Source: Flavobacterium croceum DSM 17960
GTDB taxonomy: Bacteria; Bacteroidota; Bacteroidia; Flavobacteriales; Flavobacteriaceae
Length of the DNA: 64,000 nt
Direction: 5' to 3'
Assembly: GCF_002917885.1 (NCBI RefSeq)
Contig: NZ_PQNY01000007.1
Coordinates: 95,519-159,518 of the forward strand
The position numbers and the translations under genes are program-made. The notes under the pieces were generated by a model, which was given only the letters and a program-made list of their open reading frames with translations, had not been told where the DNA came from and did not search any database. This document shows, piece after piece, positions 17,720-25,960 of the stretch (positions are counted from its first letter, which is position 1; the number at the start of each line of letters is the position of its first letter).

Positions 17720-18043
17720 TTATAGCATTCCTAATTCTAGCTTTGCTTCTTCGCTCATTAAATCTTTACTCCACGGCGGATCGAAAGTAATTTCTACTTC
17801 GCAAGATTTAACCTCATTTATAGATTTAATTTTTTCTTCTACCTCTTGTGGTAAAGTTTCTGCAACTGGGCAATTAGGCGATGTAAGAGTCATGAGTATC
17901 TTTACGTCATTGTCTTCATTTATCATAACATCGTAAATAAGACCTAGCTCATAAATATCTACAGGTATTTCTGGGTCGTAAATGCCTTTTAGCACTTTTA
18001 CCACATTTTCTCCTAGGTTTATTGTATCGTGAAATTCTTCCAT
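17720..18043 (-). CDS. SufT-like DUF59 (MIP18 family) Fe-S assembly protein
   Basis: A 107-residue protein of the DUF59/MIP18 family. It has the YDPEIPVDIYELGLIYDV segment with D23-P-E, and the conserved Cys58 in TSPNCPVAE, followed by the C-terminal FDPPWSKDLMSEEAKLELGML block. Such proteins (SufT, PaaD-like) help mature or deliver Fe-S clusters. It lies one base after the unknown secreted-protein gene and 18 bases before the DUF2480 gene, inside the suf operon, which supports the Fe-S role. Confidence 0.92.
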   Translation of the reverse strand: MEEFHDTINLGENVVKVLKGIYDPEIPVDIYELGLIYDVMINEDNDVKILMTLTSPNCPVAETLPQEVEEKIKSINEVKSCEVEITFDPPWSKDLMSEEAKLELGML

Positions 18044-18044
18044 T

Positions 18045-18788
18045 TTATTCGTATTTTACATCAATTAATTCATATATATCAAAATAATCTTCAAATTTCT
18101 CCACACCATATTCTGCATTTTTAAACAAATAAATGGGTGTTATTTTGGGGTCTAATAAAGCATTAAAATTAACTTCACTAACTACTACTTTGTTTTCAGC
18201 TCCATATGTGCTTAAAAAATATCCTTTTGTCTTATTTTCGTTTGAAAATTCAACGAATCCTGTTGATTTTTGAGAAACCAAGTCTCTTTGTTGGTCTGTA
18301 AATACATACAATACAGATTTGTTATAATCTATTGAAGATCGGTATGAAAATGAGCCAGGATATCTTGATTTTAAATATTTTTCGAATATTAGTTTTGCTT
18401 CATCATCGTTTCTGTTTATTTTAAAACTTGTTCTGTTTTTTTTGACACTATATTCGCCAGTTATTTTCTGAAAAGTATGATAAACCAAGCCCTCTAAAGC
18501 ATTTTTGTACTGTTCATTTTCTAGAACAACGTCATAGTAAATTCTAGCGCATAGTTTTGTGGTATCGTTCGGATATTGTGCTGTACTGTATTGAATACCC
18601 TCAAAATGTTGTTTGACTATTGTAGTGTCTAAGAAAAAACATTTTTGTTGAAATAATATGTTTGGTTTTTGCTTGTACGTAAAAATAATTTTTTGAAATG
18701 AAGCAGGTGCTTTTTCAAATTTAAGTTGAGCAAACACACTAAGATTTACTAACAATACAATTAATGAGAATATGGCTTTTTTAAACAT
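18045..18788 (-). CDS. Unknown secreted protein within the suf operon
   Basis: I do not recognise the family. From the Met at 18788 the protein is 247 residues long with a clear signal peptide (MFKKAIFSLIVLLVNLSVFAQ), then a mixed alpha/beta, Lys- and Tyr-rich mature part without obvious cofactor motifs. The longer frame to 18821 overlaps sufE and would bury the signal peptide, so I prefer the shorter form. The sufE stop is only 4 bases upstream and the SufT-like start 1 base downstream. An exported protein between two cytosolic Fe-S factors is unexpected and may be an operon passenger. Confidence 0.75.
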   Translation of the reverse strand: MFKKAIFSLIVLLVNLSVFAQLKFEKAPASFQKIIFTYKQKPNILFQQKCFFLDTTIVKQHFEGIQYSTAQYPNDTTKLCARIYYDVVLENEQYKNALEGLVYHTFQKITGEYSVKKNRTSFKINRNDDEAKLIFEKYLKSRYPGSFSYRSSIDYNKSVLYVFTDQQRDLVSQKSTGFVEFSNENKTKGYFLSTYGAENKVVVSEVNFNALLDPKITPIYLFKNAEYGVEKFEDYFDIYELIDVKYE

Positions 18789-18792
18789 AATT

Positions 18793-19212
18793 TTATTTAT
18801 TTTGACTAAATGCCAACGCATACATTTTTATTTGTTTTATCATAGAAACTAAACCATTCGCTCGCGTAGGCGACAAATGTTCTTTTAAACCTATTTCATC
18901 AATAAAATGAGTGTCTGCATCAAGTATTTTGGCCGCGCTTTGATTTGAAAAAACTCTTATTAATATTGCTATTATTCCTTTGGTTAAAATAGCATCGCTA
19001 TCGGCTGTAAAAACAATATTCTCGTTTTGCTGTTCTGCATGCAACCATACTTTGGATTGGCAACCTTTTATTAAATTTTCTTCCGTTTTAAAGTTCTCAT
19101 CAATAAGCGGAAGTGTTTTTCCTAAGTCGATTATATATTGATAGCGTTCTTCCCAATCTTCAAACATTGAAAACTCGTCTATTATTTCTTCTTGTATTGC
19201 TTTAATATCCAT
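18793..19212 (-). CDS. sufE: SufE family sulfur acceptor
   Basis: Accepts the persulfide from SufS and stimulates its desulfurase activity. The active Cys is C51 in LIKGCQSKVWLHAE, the defining SufE motif, and the 139-residue length is typical. The region around GIIAILIRVFSNQSAAKI and the C-terminal RANGLVSMIKQIKMYA also match the family. It starts 2 bases after the lipoprotein gene and belongs to the suf operon. Confidence 0.95.
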   Translation of the reverse strand: MDIKAIQEEIIDEFSMFEDWEERYQYIIDLGKTLPLIDENFKTEENLIKGCQSKVWLHAEQQNENIVFTADSDAILTKGIIAILIRVFSNQSAAKILDADTHFIDEIGLKEHLSPTRANGLVSMIKQIKMYALAFSQNK

Positions 19213-19214
19213 AA

Positions 19215-19646
19215 TTATTCTTTATCGTTTTTAGATAAATCGACTACTTTATTTACAAAATCTTGTATTTCTACAGGTGGGTATCCATGATCGAAAGATG
19301 CGTTTTCATAATCTTTATCTTGATAATGAATGGTAATATTTGCAAATGCGGCTCCATCATACTGGCGTTTTTTGGTTGGTCCTTCATAACTGCTAAAGTT
19401 TTCCAAATCTATTTTTGAAAATAAATTAACCAATTCATTCCAATCGTTATCAGCTATTTTACGTGTTTCTCCTAGCCCTTCATCATTACGGTTTTTATTA
19501 ATCGATATTTCTTGATTTTTAATGGTTATCTTTTGATAAAAACCTCGCGTAGTTGCTACATACGTTATGGTAGTATCTTGAATATCTTTTTGGCTACATC
19601 CTTTTAACATTATTAAAGAAAGTATTAGTGTGATAATTGTTTTCAT
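19215..19646 (-). CDS. Small unknown lipoprotein in the suf operon
   Basis: A 143-residue protein with a lipoprotein signal and lipobox Cys17 (SLIMLKGC). The mature part is a small beta-rich domain (YVATTRGFYQKITIKNQEI, then FANITIHYQDKDYEN). I do not recognise a named domain. It lies between sufS (107 bases upstream) and sufE (2 bases downstream) on the same strand, so it is co-transcribed with Fe-S genes without an obvious mechanistic link. Confidence 0.78.
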   Translation of the reverse strand: MKTIITLILSLIMLKGCSQKDIQDTTITYVATTRGFYQKITIKNQEISINKNRNDEGLGETRKIADNDWNELVNLFSKIDLENFSSYEGPTKKRQYDGAAFANITIHYQDKDYENASFDHGYPPVEIQDFVNKVVDLSKNDKE

Positions 19647-19753
19647 ATGCTAGGTATTTATGTGTTTGTTCATGTTTGATGCGGTATTGCTTATTTTTTC
19701 AAAATATTTATGCTTGCAATTGTGTTTTTAATAGCGATTGTAAATCATTACCT

Positions 19754-20968
19754 TTAGCTTAACATCATTTTTGCTTTTTTTAGGGCTACAACCAGCATAT
19801 CAATTTCTTCTTTAGTATTATAAAAAGCAAAACTTGCTCTTACTGTACCTGGTATATTAAAAAAGTCCATAATAGGCTGTGTGCAGTGATGACCTGTGCG
19901 CACCGCTATACCCATCTTATCTATAATTGTGCCAATATCGTACGGATGTATTGCATCTATAATAAACGATAGTACAGAGGCTTTTTGTTGAGCCGTGCCA
20001 ATAATTTTTAAACCTTCTATTTCTAGGAGCTTTGTTGTGGCATATTCTAATAAATCTTTTTCATAAGACGCTATAGCATCAAAACCTATGGTGTTTAAAT
20101 ATTCTATTGCTGTACCAAGAGCAATACCAGCCTCTATATTGGGTGTTCCTGCTTCAAATTTATGAGGCAGGTCGGCATAGGTGGTTTTGTTAAAAGTAAC
20201 TGTAGCAATCATTTCGCCTCCACCTTGATAAGGGGGTAGTTTTTGGAGCCATTCTTCTTTTCCATACAGAATGCCAACTCCTGTAGGAGCACACATTTTA
20301 TGACCCGAAAAAACATAAAAATCGCAATCAAGTTCTTGTACATCTGGTTTTAAATGAGGTACTGCTTGGGCTCCGTCTATCAAAACTGCTGCGCCAAATT
20401 GGTGTGCTTTGTCTATAATATATTTTATGGGATTTATAGTTCCAAGTGCATTAGAAATATGATTTACAGCTACTATTTTGGTTTTGTTGGATATTTGTTT
20501 TTCAAAATCGCTTAAAATAAGTTCTCCGTTTTCGTTAATAGGAATTACTTTAAGCAAAGCTCCTGTGCGCTCGCAAAGCATTTGCCAAGGCACAATATTA
20601 CTGTGATGTTCTAAAGCTGAGATAAGTATTTCATCATCTTTTTGTAAATACTTTGTAAAACCATTTGCCACAGCATTAATACCATGTGTTGTACCTGCTG
20701 TAAAAATTACTTCATAATTATGTTTGGCATTGATATGTTTTTGCACAATGTTTCGTGCATTTTCATACGCATCGGTAGCCTTTTGACTTAATGTATGAAC
20801 GCCTCTATGTATATTAGCGTTAATTTCTGTGTAATATTTTTGAATAGCATCTAGCACCACTTTGGGTTTTTGAGAAGTGGCTCCGTTATCAAAATAAACG
20901 AGGGGCTTGCCATTTACTTGCTGTGATAGCAAAGGAAAATCGGCTCTTATTTGGTCTATATCAAACAT
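19754..20968 (-). CDS. sufS: Cysteine desulfurase SufS
   Basis: PLP-dependent class V aminotransferase-fold enzyme that takes sulfur from cysteine and passes it to SufE. The PLP lysine is K224 in FSGHKMCAPTG, the stacking His lies in ALEHHSN (121-122), and the catalytic Cys is C362 in VRTGHHCTQP, characteristic of group II (SufS) desulfurases. The 404-residue length is normal. It heads the operon sufS-lipoprotein-sufE-unknown-SufT-DUF2480. The scaffold genes sufBCD are not adjacent. Its promoter has a canonical -33/-7 pair and a Fur-type inverted repeat just downstream, so control by iron or oxidant is likely. Confidence 0.97.
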   Translation of the reverse strand: MFDIDQIRADFPLLSQQVNGKPLVYFDNGATSQKPKVVLDAIQKYYTEINANIHRGVHTLSQKATDAYENARNIVQKHINAKHNYEVIFTAGTTHGINAVANGFTKYLQKDDEILISALEHHSNIVPWQMLCERTGALLKVIPINENGELILSDFEKQISNKTKIVAVNHISNALGTINPIKYIIDKAHQFGAAVLIDGAQAVPHLKPDVQELDCDFYVFSGHKMCAPTGVGILYGKEEWLQKLPPYQGGGEMIATVTFNKTTYADLPHKFEAGTPNIEAGIALGTAIEYLNTIGFDAIASYEKDLLEYATTKLLEIEGLKIIGTAQQKASVLSFIIDAIHPYDIGTIIDKMGIAVRTGHHCTQPIMDFFNIPGTVRASFAFYNTKEEIDMLVVALKKAKMMLS

Positions 20969-20970
20969 GT

Positions 20971-20991
20971 TATTTAGAAAAATTCTAAATA
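20971..20991. promoter_or_regulatory. Candidate Fur-family box at the suf promoter
   Basis: Perfect inverted repeat with 9-bp arms TATTTAGAA / TTCTAAATA and a 3-bp centre, lying between the -7 element and the sufS ATG, so it covers the likely transcription start. The inner 15 bp have the 7-1-7 form of Fur/PerR sites. Related sequences occur at 50125-50143, 50751-50766 and, weakly, 55165-55181. Confidence 0.65.
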
Positions 20992-21019
20992 CAAAGATAG
21001 TAATTTTAGTTTTTTACAA
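20992..21019 (-). promoter_or_regulatory. Promoter of the suf operon
   Basis: Minus-strand TATCTTTG (20992-20999) matches TAnnTTTG, with TTG (complement of 21017-21019) 17 bases upstream, the standard Bacteroidota -33/-7 arrangement. Confidence 0.78.
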
Positions 21020-21030
21020 GCAATAGAACG

Positions 21031-22200
21031 TTAATAACTTTCGCCGCTACCACCGCCGCTAAATCCACCGCCACCAAACTCCATAGGTGATTCTTGTTTT
21101 AATGTGGTTGTAGTATCTATTTGGTGTAATAATAGTATATTTTTTAAAACATCAAAAGTCATCGGATTTATACTTTTATCGGGTAAGAAAGTAAATCCTT
21201 TTCTGTTATTTTTTATTTTTTGTATTAAAATGTAAGCTATAGAAAACAATACAACACCTGCAAGTATAAGTGCATATTCTGGTTCTAAAACAGCGTAGTA
21301 ATATCTAATGGTGAGCACACTTAATGCAAAACAAAACACACTAATCCAAAGCATATAACGGTCTTTTGTTTTTAGAGCCCAATAAAAAATCATGATAGGA
21401 ATCAAAAATGTAAGTACATAAAACAATATAGCAAAAGGAATGTCGCTATTGGGCTTTATTTCCAAATTCATAAAAGAAATCGCAACTTCTCTCACTGTAT
21501 AATAATTAATAGAAACATAGGCTATTAAGACCGAAGAGTATTTAACTACGTGTAAAACATTTTGGTATAAATAACCCGATTCTTTCTTTGTAAAAACAAA
21601 GTATAGCCAAAGAAATAAAACGGAAACAAGTACTAGGAGTATCGGAAGCAAAAAAGGATTTAGTAATTTTTCTTCCAATACAAGGTATGATATAAAACTT
21701 ACAACACCTAGCATTGTTAAAAATACACTCGGTGTATGCACATATCTTACAACACAAAAAATGCCAGATAAACTATAAACAAGTAATCCGAAAGCAACAC
21801 TTTCTGTATATATACCAAATGAAAGGGCTGTAAATAAGTGTGCTCCCATTACGAATGAATCATCAAAACCAAATGCAAAGTAATTATTTCTATAAGCAAT
21901 TTCTGATGCTCCATAACAAATTACAGCATACACAAAAAGCATTGCTTTATAAGACTCATTGCTTTCGGTAAAACCAGCAAAAATAAATAGAGATAGTATG
22001 CCAAATAGAGAAGAAAGCAAAAATAATCCTAACAGAAAAAACCCAATTCTTACCAAAATATTAGTATTTGTTTTAGTAATAACAAAATCTTGAACTGCTT
22101 TACTATATTGAATATCCGAAATGAGCATATTGCTTTTTAGCTCTTTTAAATCTTCTACCAAAAAAAGATTTTTTATCAGGTTGTAATTAAGCTTCGTCAT
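21031..22200 (-). CDS. Multi-pass membrane protein with Gly-rich tail, paired with DUF2157 protein
   Basis: About 390 residues with roughly ten hydrophobic segments after a cytoplasmic N-terminal region of about 55 residues. It ends in a short Gly/Ser-rich tail (EFGGGGFSGGGSGESY), a tail type also seen on other bacterial membrane proteins. It resembles the DUF4401-type partners found next to DUF2157 proteins, but that name is tentative. The Met at 22200 (MTKLNYNL) is a likely start; a second Met lies four codons earlier. The gene overlaps its upstream neighbour by 14 bases, so the two are translationally coupled and may act together in the inner membrane. Confidence 0.75.
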   Translation of the reverse strand: MTKLNYNLIKNLFLVEDLKELKSNMLISDIQYSKAVQDFVITKTNTNILVRIGFFLLGLFLLSSLFGILSLFIFAGFTESNESYKAMLFVYAVICYGASEIAYRNNYFAFGFDDSFVMGAHLFTALSFGIYTESVAFGLLVYSLSGIFCVVRYVHTPSVFLTMLGVVSFISYLVLEEKLLNPFLLPILLVLVSVLFLWLYFVFTKKESGYLYQNVLHVVKYSSVLIAYVSINYYTVREVAISFMNLEIKPNSDIPFAILFYVLTFLIPIMIFYWALKTKDRYMLWISVFCFALSVLTIRYYYAVLEPEYALILAGVVLFSIAYILIQKIKNNRKGFTFLPDKSINPMTFDVLKNILLLHQIDTTTTLKQESPMEFGGGGFSGGGSGESY

Positions 22201-23176
22201 GTTTGTGTGCATTAAATTTTTTAACAGCTTTTATAAAAAACACTATAGAAGCCAACAAATAAAAAGGCGTACAATACAATACTAACGCTGCCAAAAAATC
22301 TGTACTATACAAAATGGCTACGAGAATTTGGTTAAAGCCGATATAACCATATAATAGCGTAAATACATACAGTGCTATAGATTTGTATTGAAAACTTTTT
22401 TGGTAAAAATAATATGTGCTTGCAAGTAAAACTAAACAACACAACCACCAATATATATCGAAATTTAAACCACTTATACAAGCTACATTTATAATATGTA
22501 CGGCAAACATTAAAAATACAAATCCAAAATGTAATTTAATTTTTGTTTTTACGGTAAAATACTCCCAAACCAATAAGATTATTCCAAATAAAATCGCAGA
22601 AAAAAGCACAGTCGTTTCATCTGTAAAACTTCCGTTAATAAATACATAAGAACTTAAACTTAAACCTACAAAAGTGGCAAAAGAACTTATACTGACTGTT
22701 AATGCGCTTGTGCTGTCAAAATAATACGCCATTATAACAGAAAAAATTCCTGCTAATAGACTAGAAACATTATAATTAGTATATTCTAATTTTAAATTAT
22801 ACTGAAAATAACCAATAAAAATGCACCCTAGCAAAGTAGTTAAAGTAACTAAGTAATCATACAAAGGATTTTTAAAGAAAAACTGTTCTTTTTGAAAACC
22901 ATTAGCTTTTTTATAAGCAAAATAAAAACAAGCAACAGTACACACAAACAATGCAATTAATAATATTTGATGACCTATTGAATCTATGTTTTTATAAACT
23001 AAAACCCCTATCCCTGAAGTAAAAAATAAAACCGATACCGAAATTAGAAAAAGCAGTTCATTTCTTAGAGAAAACAGCCCCAATTTATTATAGCCGTCTA
23101 TGGCATCTTTTTGTTTTTGAGTCAAAATATTTTTGGAAACAAAATACTGTAAAGCATATTCTTTAAAAAAACTCAT
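22187..23176 (-). CDS. DUF2157-type membrane protein
   Basis: About 330 residues. The N-terminal 45 residues are soluble (KEYALQYFVSKNILTQKQKDAI), which resembles the DUF2157 opening that includes a short helical domain, followed by about ten membrane segments. The function of the family is unknown. I start it at 23176 (MSFFKEYAL), since a -7 element at 23193-23200 lies just upstream. It overlaps the next gene by 14 bases. Family assignment is moderately sure. Confidence 0.75.
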   Translation of the reverse strand: MSFFKEYALQYFVSKNILTQKQKDAIDGYNKLGLFSLRNELLFLISVSVLFFTSGIGVLVYKNIDSIGHQILLIALFVCTVACFYFAYKKANGFQKEQFFFKNPLYDYLVTLTTLLGCIFIGYFQYNLKLEYTNYNVSSLLAGIFSVIMAYYFDSTSALTVSISSFATFVGLSLSSYVFINGSFTDETTVLFSAILFGIILLVWEYFTVKTKIKLHFGFVFLMFAVHIINVACISGLNFDIYWWLCCLVLLASTYYFYQKSFQYKSIALYVFTLLYGYIGFNQILVAILYSTDFLAALVLYCTPFYLLASIVFFIKAVKKFNAHKHDEA

Positions 23177-23192
23177 ACTTATCAACTTTAAC

Positions 23193-23200
23193 CAAAGATA
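23193..23200 (-). promoter_or_regulatory. Promoter -7 element of the DUF2157 gene pair
   Basis: Minus-strand TATCTTTG matches TAnnTTTG, 16 bases upstream of the start. Confidence 0.6.
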
Positions 23201-23258
23201 GAAATAAAATGCAAAATCTTGTATAAAACTTAGTATCTTGCTACAATTATATTAACGT

Positions 23259-24620
23259 ATGTTTTTTATGAAAAAATTCTTAAAATACTTTGGCTTTGGG
23301 GTACTTATTTTTATTATTTATTTTGTAATTACCAGTTATCCAAAGCTAGATTTAATTTCTGGTTTTGCTTCAAAAAGCGTGGCATCGGCACATTTTATAG
23401 ACAACAGACCTTTGAATCTTATAGAAAAAACAGACAATGACATTCCATTAGTAAAAAAAGCCTCAAACAGCATTGATGATAAAAATTTATGGGCAACTTC
23501 TTCTGTATTTGGACTCAAAGAAAGAAAAGCAATTTATAGAAAAGGCTTGGGTTGCACACTTATTGACGATACTTTTGATGTTAATGCACCTTATTTGGTT
23601 CCACATAGAGCCACAACAAAAACTTTATTATTTCCAAAAGGAAATGTAAAAAAAGATACTGTTTTTGCAAATATTGATTATAAAAAACTTCAAACAGCAC
23701 TCAATAATGCGTTTGATGCCAAAGGAAAATCGACAAAAAAAACCCGTTCTGTTTTGGTAGTATATAACGATCATATTATTGCAGAAAAATATGCAGAAGG
23801 CTTTAACGAAAACTCCAAAATATTAGGTTGGTCTATGACAAAAAGCCTTACAGCCACCTTGTACGGTATATTACAACATCAAAATAAAATAAACATTACA
23901 AACCCTGTAAATTTAGCCGAATGGCAAAAAGACGAGCGTAAAAACATTACTTACAACGATTTACTACACATGAATTCTGGCTTAGAATGGGAAGAAGATT
24001 ACACAAAAATTTCCGATGTAACACAAATGCTCTTTTTAGCCAAAAACATGGGGCAAGTACAAGCGGAAAAACCTAGCGTTGGAAAACCAAATCAAACATG
24101 GAACTATTCATCGGGAACAACCAATTTGCTTAGCTTATTATTAAGAAAACAATTCAAAACTCATCAAGAATATTTAGATTTTTGGTACAGTGCTTTACTA
24201 GACAAAATAGGCATGAACTCTGCTTTGGTAGAAGTTGATATGGCAGGCAATTATGTTGGATCGTCTTATGGCTGGGCAACCACTCGCGATTGGGCAAAGT
24301 TTGGATTACTCTATCTACATAAAGGAAACTGGTTTGGCGAACAAATTTTTTCTCCAGAGTGGGCAAAATATGTAGCAACACCTACACCTACTTCTGGCAA
24401 TAGGTATGGTGCACATTTTTGGCTTAATGCTGGCGGAAAATTTCCAAATGTACCCAAAGAAATGTATTATTGTAGTGGATATCAAGGTCAAATGGTTGCT
24501 ATTTTTCCAAATCATAATCTCGTTATCGTGCGAATGGGAACTAGCGAAGATTTTGATTTTGATACACTATTAAGCGAAATAATTAAAAGTATAAAACCAG
24601 AAAACACCAAATTGAAATGA
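23259..24620 (+). CDS. Serine hydrolase, beta-lactamase class C family
   Basis: About 450 residues with a single N-terminal membrane anchor or uncleaved signal (FLKYFGFGVLIFIIYFVI). The SxxK active-site motif is SMTK (S192 from the first Met), the second motif is YSS in WNYSSGTTN, and SGYQG near the C-terminus takes the KTG position. This is the penicillin-binding/class C fold, and such proteins are often esterases, D-aminopeptidases or peptidoglycan-active enzymes rather than true beta-lactamases. An alternative Met lies at 23268. It overlaps the start of dgt by 4 bases, so the two are coupled. Confidence 0.88.
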   Translation: MFFMKKFLKYFGFGVLIFIIYFVITSYPKLDLISGFASKSVASAHFIDNRPLNLIEKTDNDIPLVKKASNSIDDKNLWATSSVFGLKERKAIYRKGLGCTLIDDTFDVNAPYLVPHRATTKTLLFPKGNVKKDTVFANIDYKKLQTALNNAFDAKGKSTKKTRSVLVVYNDHIIAEKYAEGFNENSKILGWSMTKSLTATLYGILQHQNKINITNPVNLAEWQKDERKNITYNDLLHMNSGLEWEEDYTKISDVTQMLFLAKNMGQVQAEKPSVGKPNQTWNYSSGTTNLLSLLLRKQFKTHQEYLDFWYSALLDKIGMNSALVEVDMAGNYVGSSYGWATTRDWAKFGLLYLHKGNWFGEQIFSPEWAKYVATPTPTSGNRYGAHFWLNAGGKFPNVPKEMYYCSGYQGQMVAIFPNHNLVIVRMGTSEDFDFDTLLSEIIKSIKPENTKLK

Positions 24621-25954
24621 TGCAATGGGAAAAACTCTTGTCACTAAAAAGACAAGGAGATAAAAACAAAAGATTACGCATAAAGCAAGATGATTTAAGG
24701 CTTGGTTTTGATGTAGATTATGATCGTATCATTTTTTCGGCTGCTTTTAGAAGTTTGCAAGACAAAACACAAGTAATTCCTTTATCTAAAACCGATTTTG
24801 TACATACACGCCTTACCCACAGTTTGGAAGTTTCTGTTGTAGGGCGCTCTTTGGGTAGATTGGCCGGAAAAAAAATTCTTGAAAAATATTCCTATCTACA
24901 AGAAGAATATGGCTACCAAGCTACCGACTTTGGTACTATTGTAGCAGCAGCAGCACTAGCCCACGACATTGGTAATCCGCCTTTTGGTCATTCTGGAGAA
25001 AAAGCCATTGGTGAATATTTTTCTATTGGAAACGGACAAAAATTTAAAGATAATCTTACCCCAAAACAATGGCAAGACCTCATTGATTTTGAAGGAAATG
25101 CTAATGGTTTTTCTGTGCTTTCGGGCAGCAGACCTGGCGTAGAAGGTGGATTAAGGTTGTCTTATGCTACCTTGGGTGCTTTTATGAAATACCCAAAAGA
25201 AAGTTTGCCTAAAAAACCTACTACTGCCATTGCCGACAAAAAATATGGTTTTTTTCAAACAGATAAAGATTTTTTTATAGATGTTGCCCAAGAATTAGGA
25301 CTCATTTATAACAAAACGGGAGAAGATATTGGTTACGAAAGACATCCATTGGCATATTTAGTAGAAGCCGCCGATGATATTTGTTATACCATTATTGATT
25401 TTGAAGATGGGATAAACTTAGGTTTGATTTCTGAAGATTTTGCATTAGAATATTTTATCAAATTAGTAAAAGGCACTATAGATACGCATAAATATAACTT
25501 GTTGCAAAACAAAGAAGACCGAATTAGTTATTTACGTGCCTTGGCTATTGGAAATTTAATACAAGATGCTGTTTCTATTTTTATAGAAAATGAAGAAGAA
25601 ATAGTAAAAGGAAAATTTCCTTACGCCTTAATGGATAAGTCTCAATACAAAGCGCAAATGAAAGACATTATTACATTAAGCGTAGAAAAAATTTACCGAA
25701 GCCAAGAAGTTGTAGAAAAAGAAATAAAAGGATATCAGGTAATAAACACATTATTAGACGCTTTTATTACAGCCTACAATAATGAATATGAAAATAAAGC
25801 GACGAACTTTGATAATTTATTACTAAAAATACTTCCCGAAAAACATTTAGTAGAAAAAGAAAGTCTTTATGAACGATTATTACACATTTGTCATTTTGTA
25901 TCGATGCTTACCGATGGAAAGGCTCTTATGTTTTATAAAATGATTAAAGAATAA
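24617..25954 (+). CDS. dgt: Deoxyguanosinetriphosphate triphosphohydrolase-like HD protein
   Basis: Hydrolyses dNTPs to deoxynucleosides and triphosphate, so it can adjust dNTP pools. The HD-domain metal ligands are H68 (RLTHSLEV), H116-D117 (ALAHDIGNPPFGH) and a later Asp in EAADDICYTIIDFEDG. R45 (FRSLQDKTQV) also matches the dGTPase family. The 445-residue length fits the longer type, and the sequence is near full length. The ATG overlaps the hydrolase stop by 4 bases. It is convergent with dxs, 6 bases apart, with no room for a separate terminator. Confidence 0.92.
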   Translation: MMQWEKLLSLKRQGDKNKRLRIKQDDLRLGFDVDYDRIIFSAAFRSLQDKTQVIPLSKTDFVHTRLTHSLEVSVVGRSLGRLAGKKILEKYSYLQEEYGYQATDFGTIVAAAALAHDIGNPPFGHSGEKAIGEYFSIGNGQKFKDNLTPKQWQDLIDFEGNANGFSVLSGSRPGVEGGLRLSYATLGAFMKYPKESLPKKPTTAIADKKYGFFQTDKDFFIDVAQELGLIYNKTGEDIGYERHPLAYLVEAADDICYTIIDFEDGINLGLISEDFALEYFIKLVKGTIDTHKYNLLQNKEDRISYLRALAIGNLIQDAVSIFIENEEEIVKGKFPYALMDKSQYKAQMKDIITLSVEKIYRSQEVVEKEIKGYQVINTLLDAFITAYNNEYENKATNFDNLLLKILPEKHLVEKESLYERLLHICHFVSMLTDGKALMFYKMIKE

Positions 25955-25960
25955 TTTATT

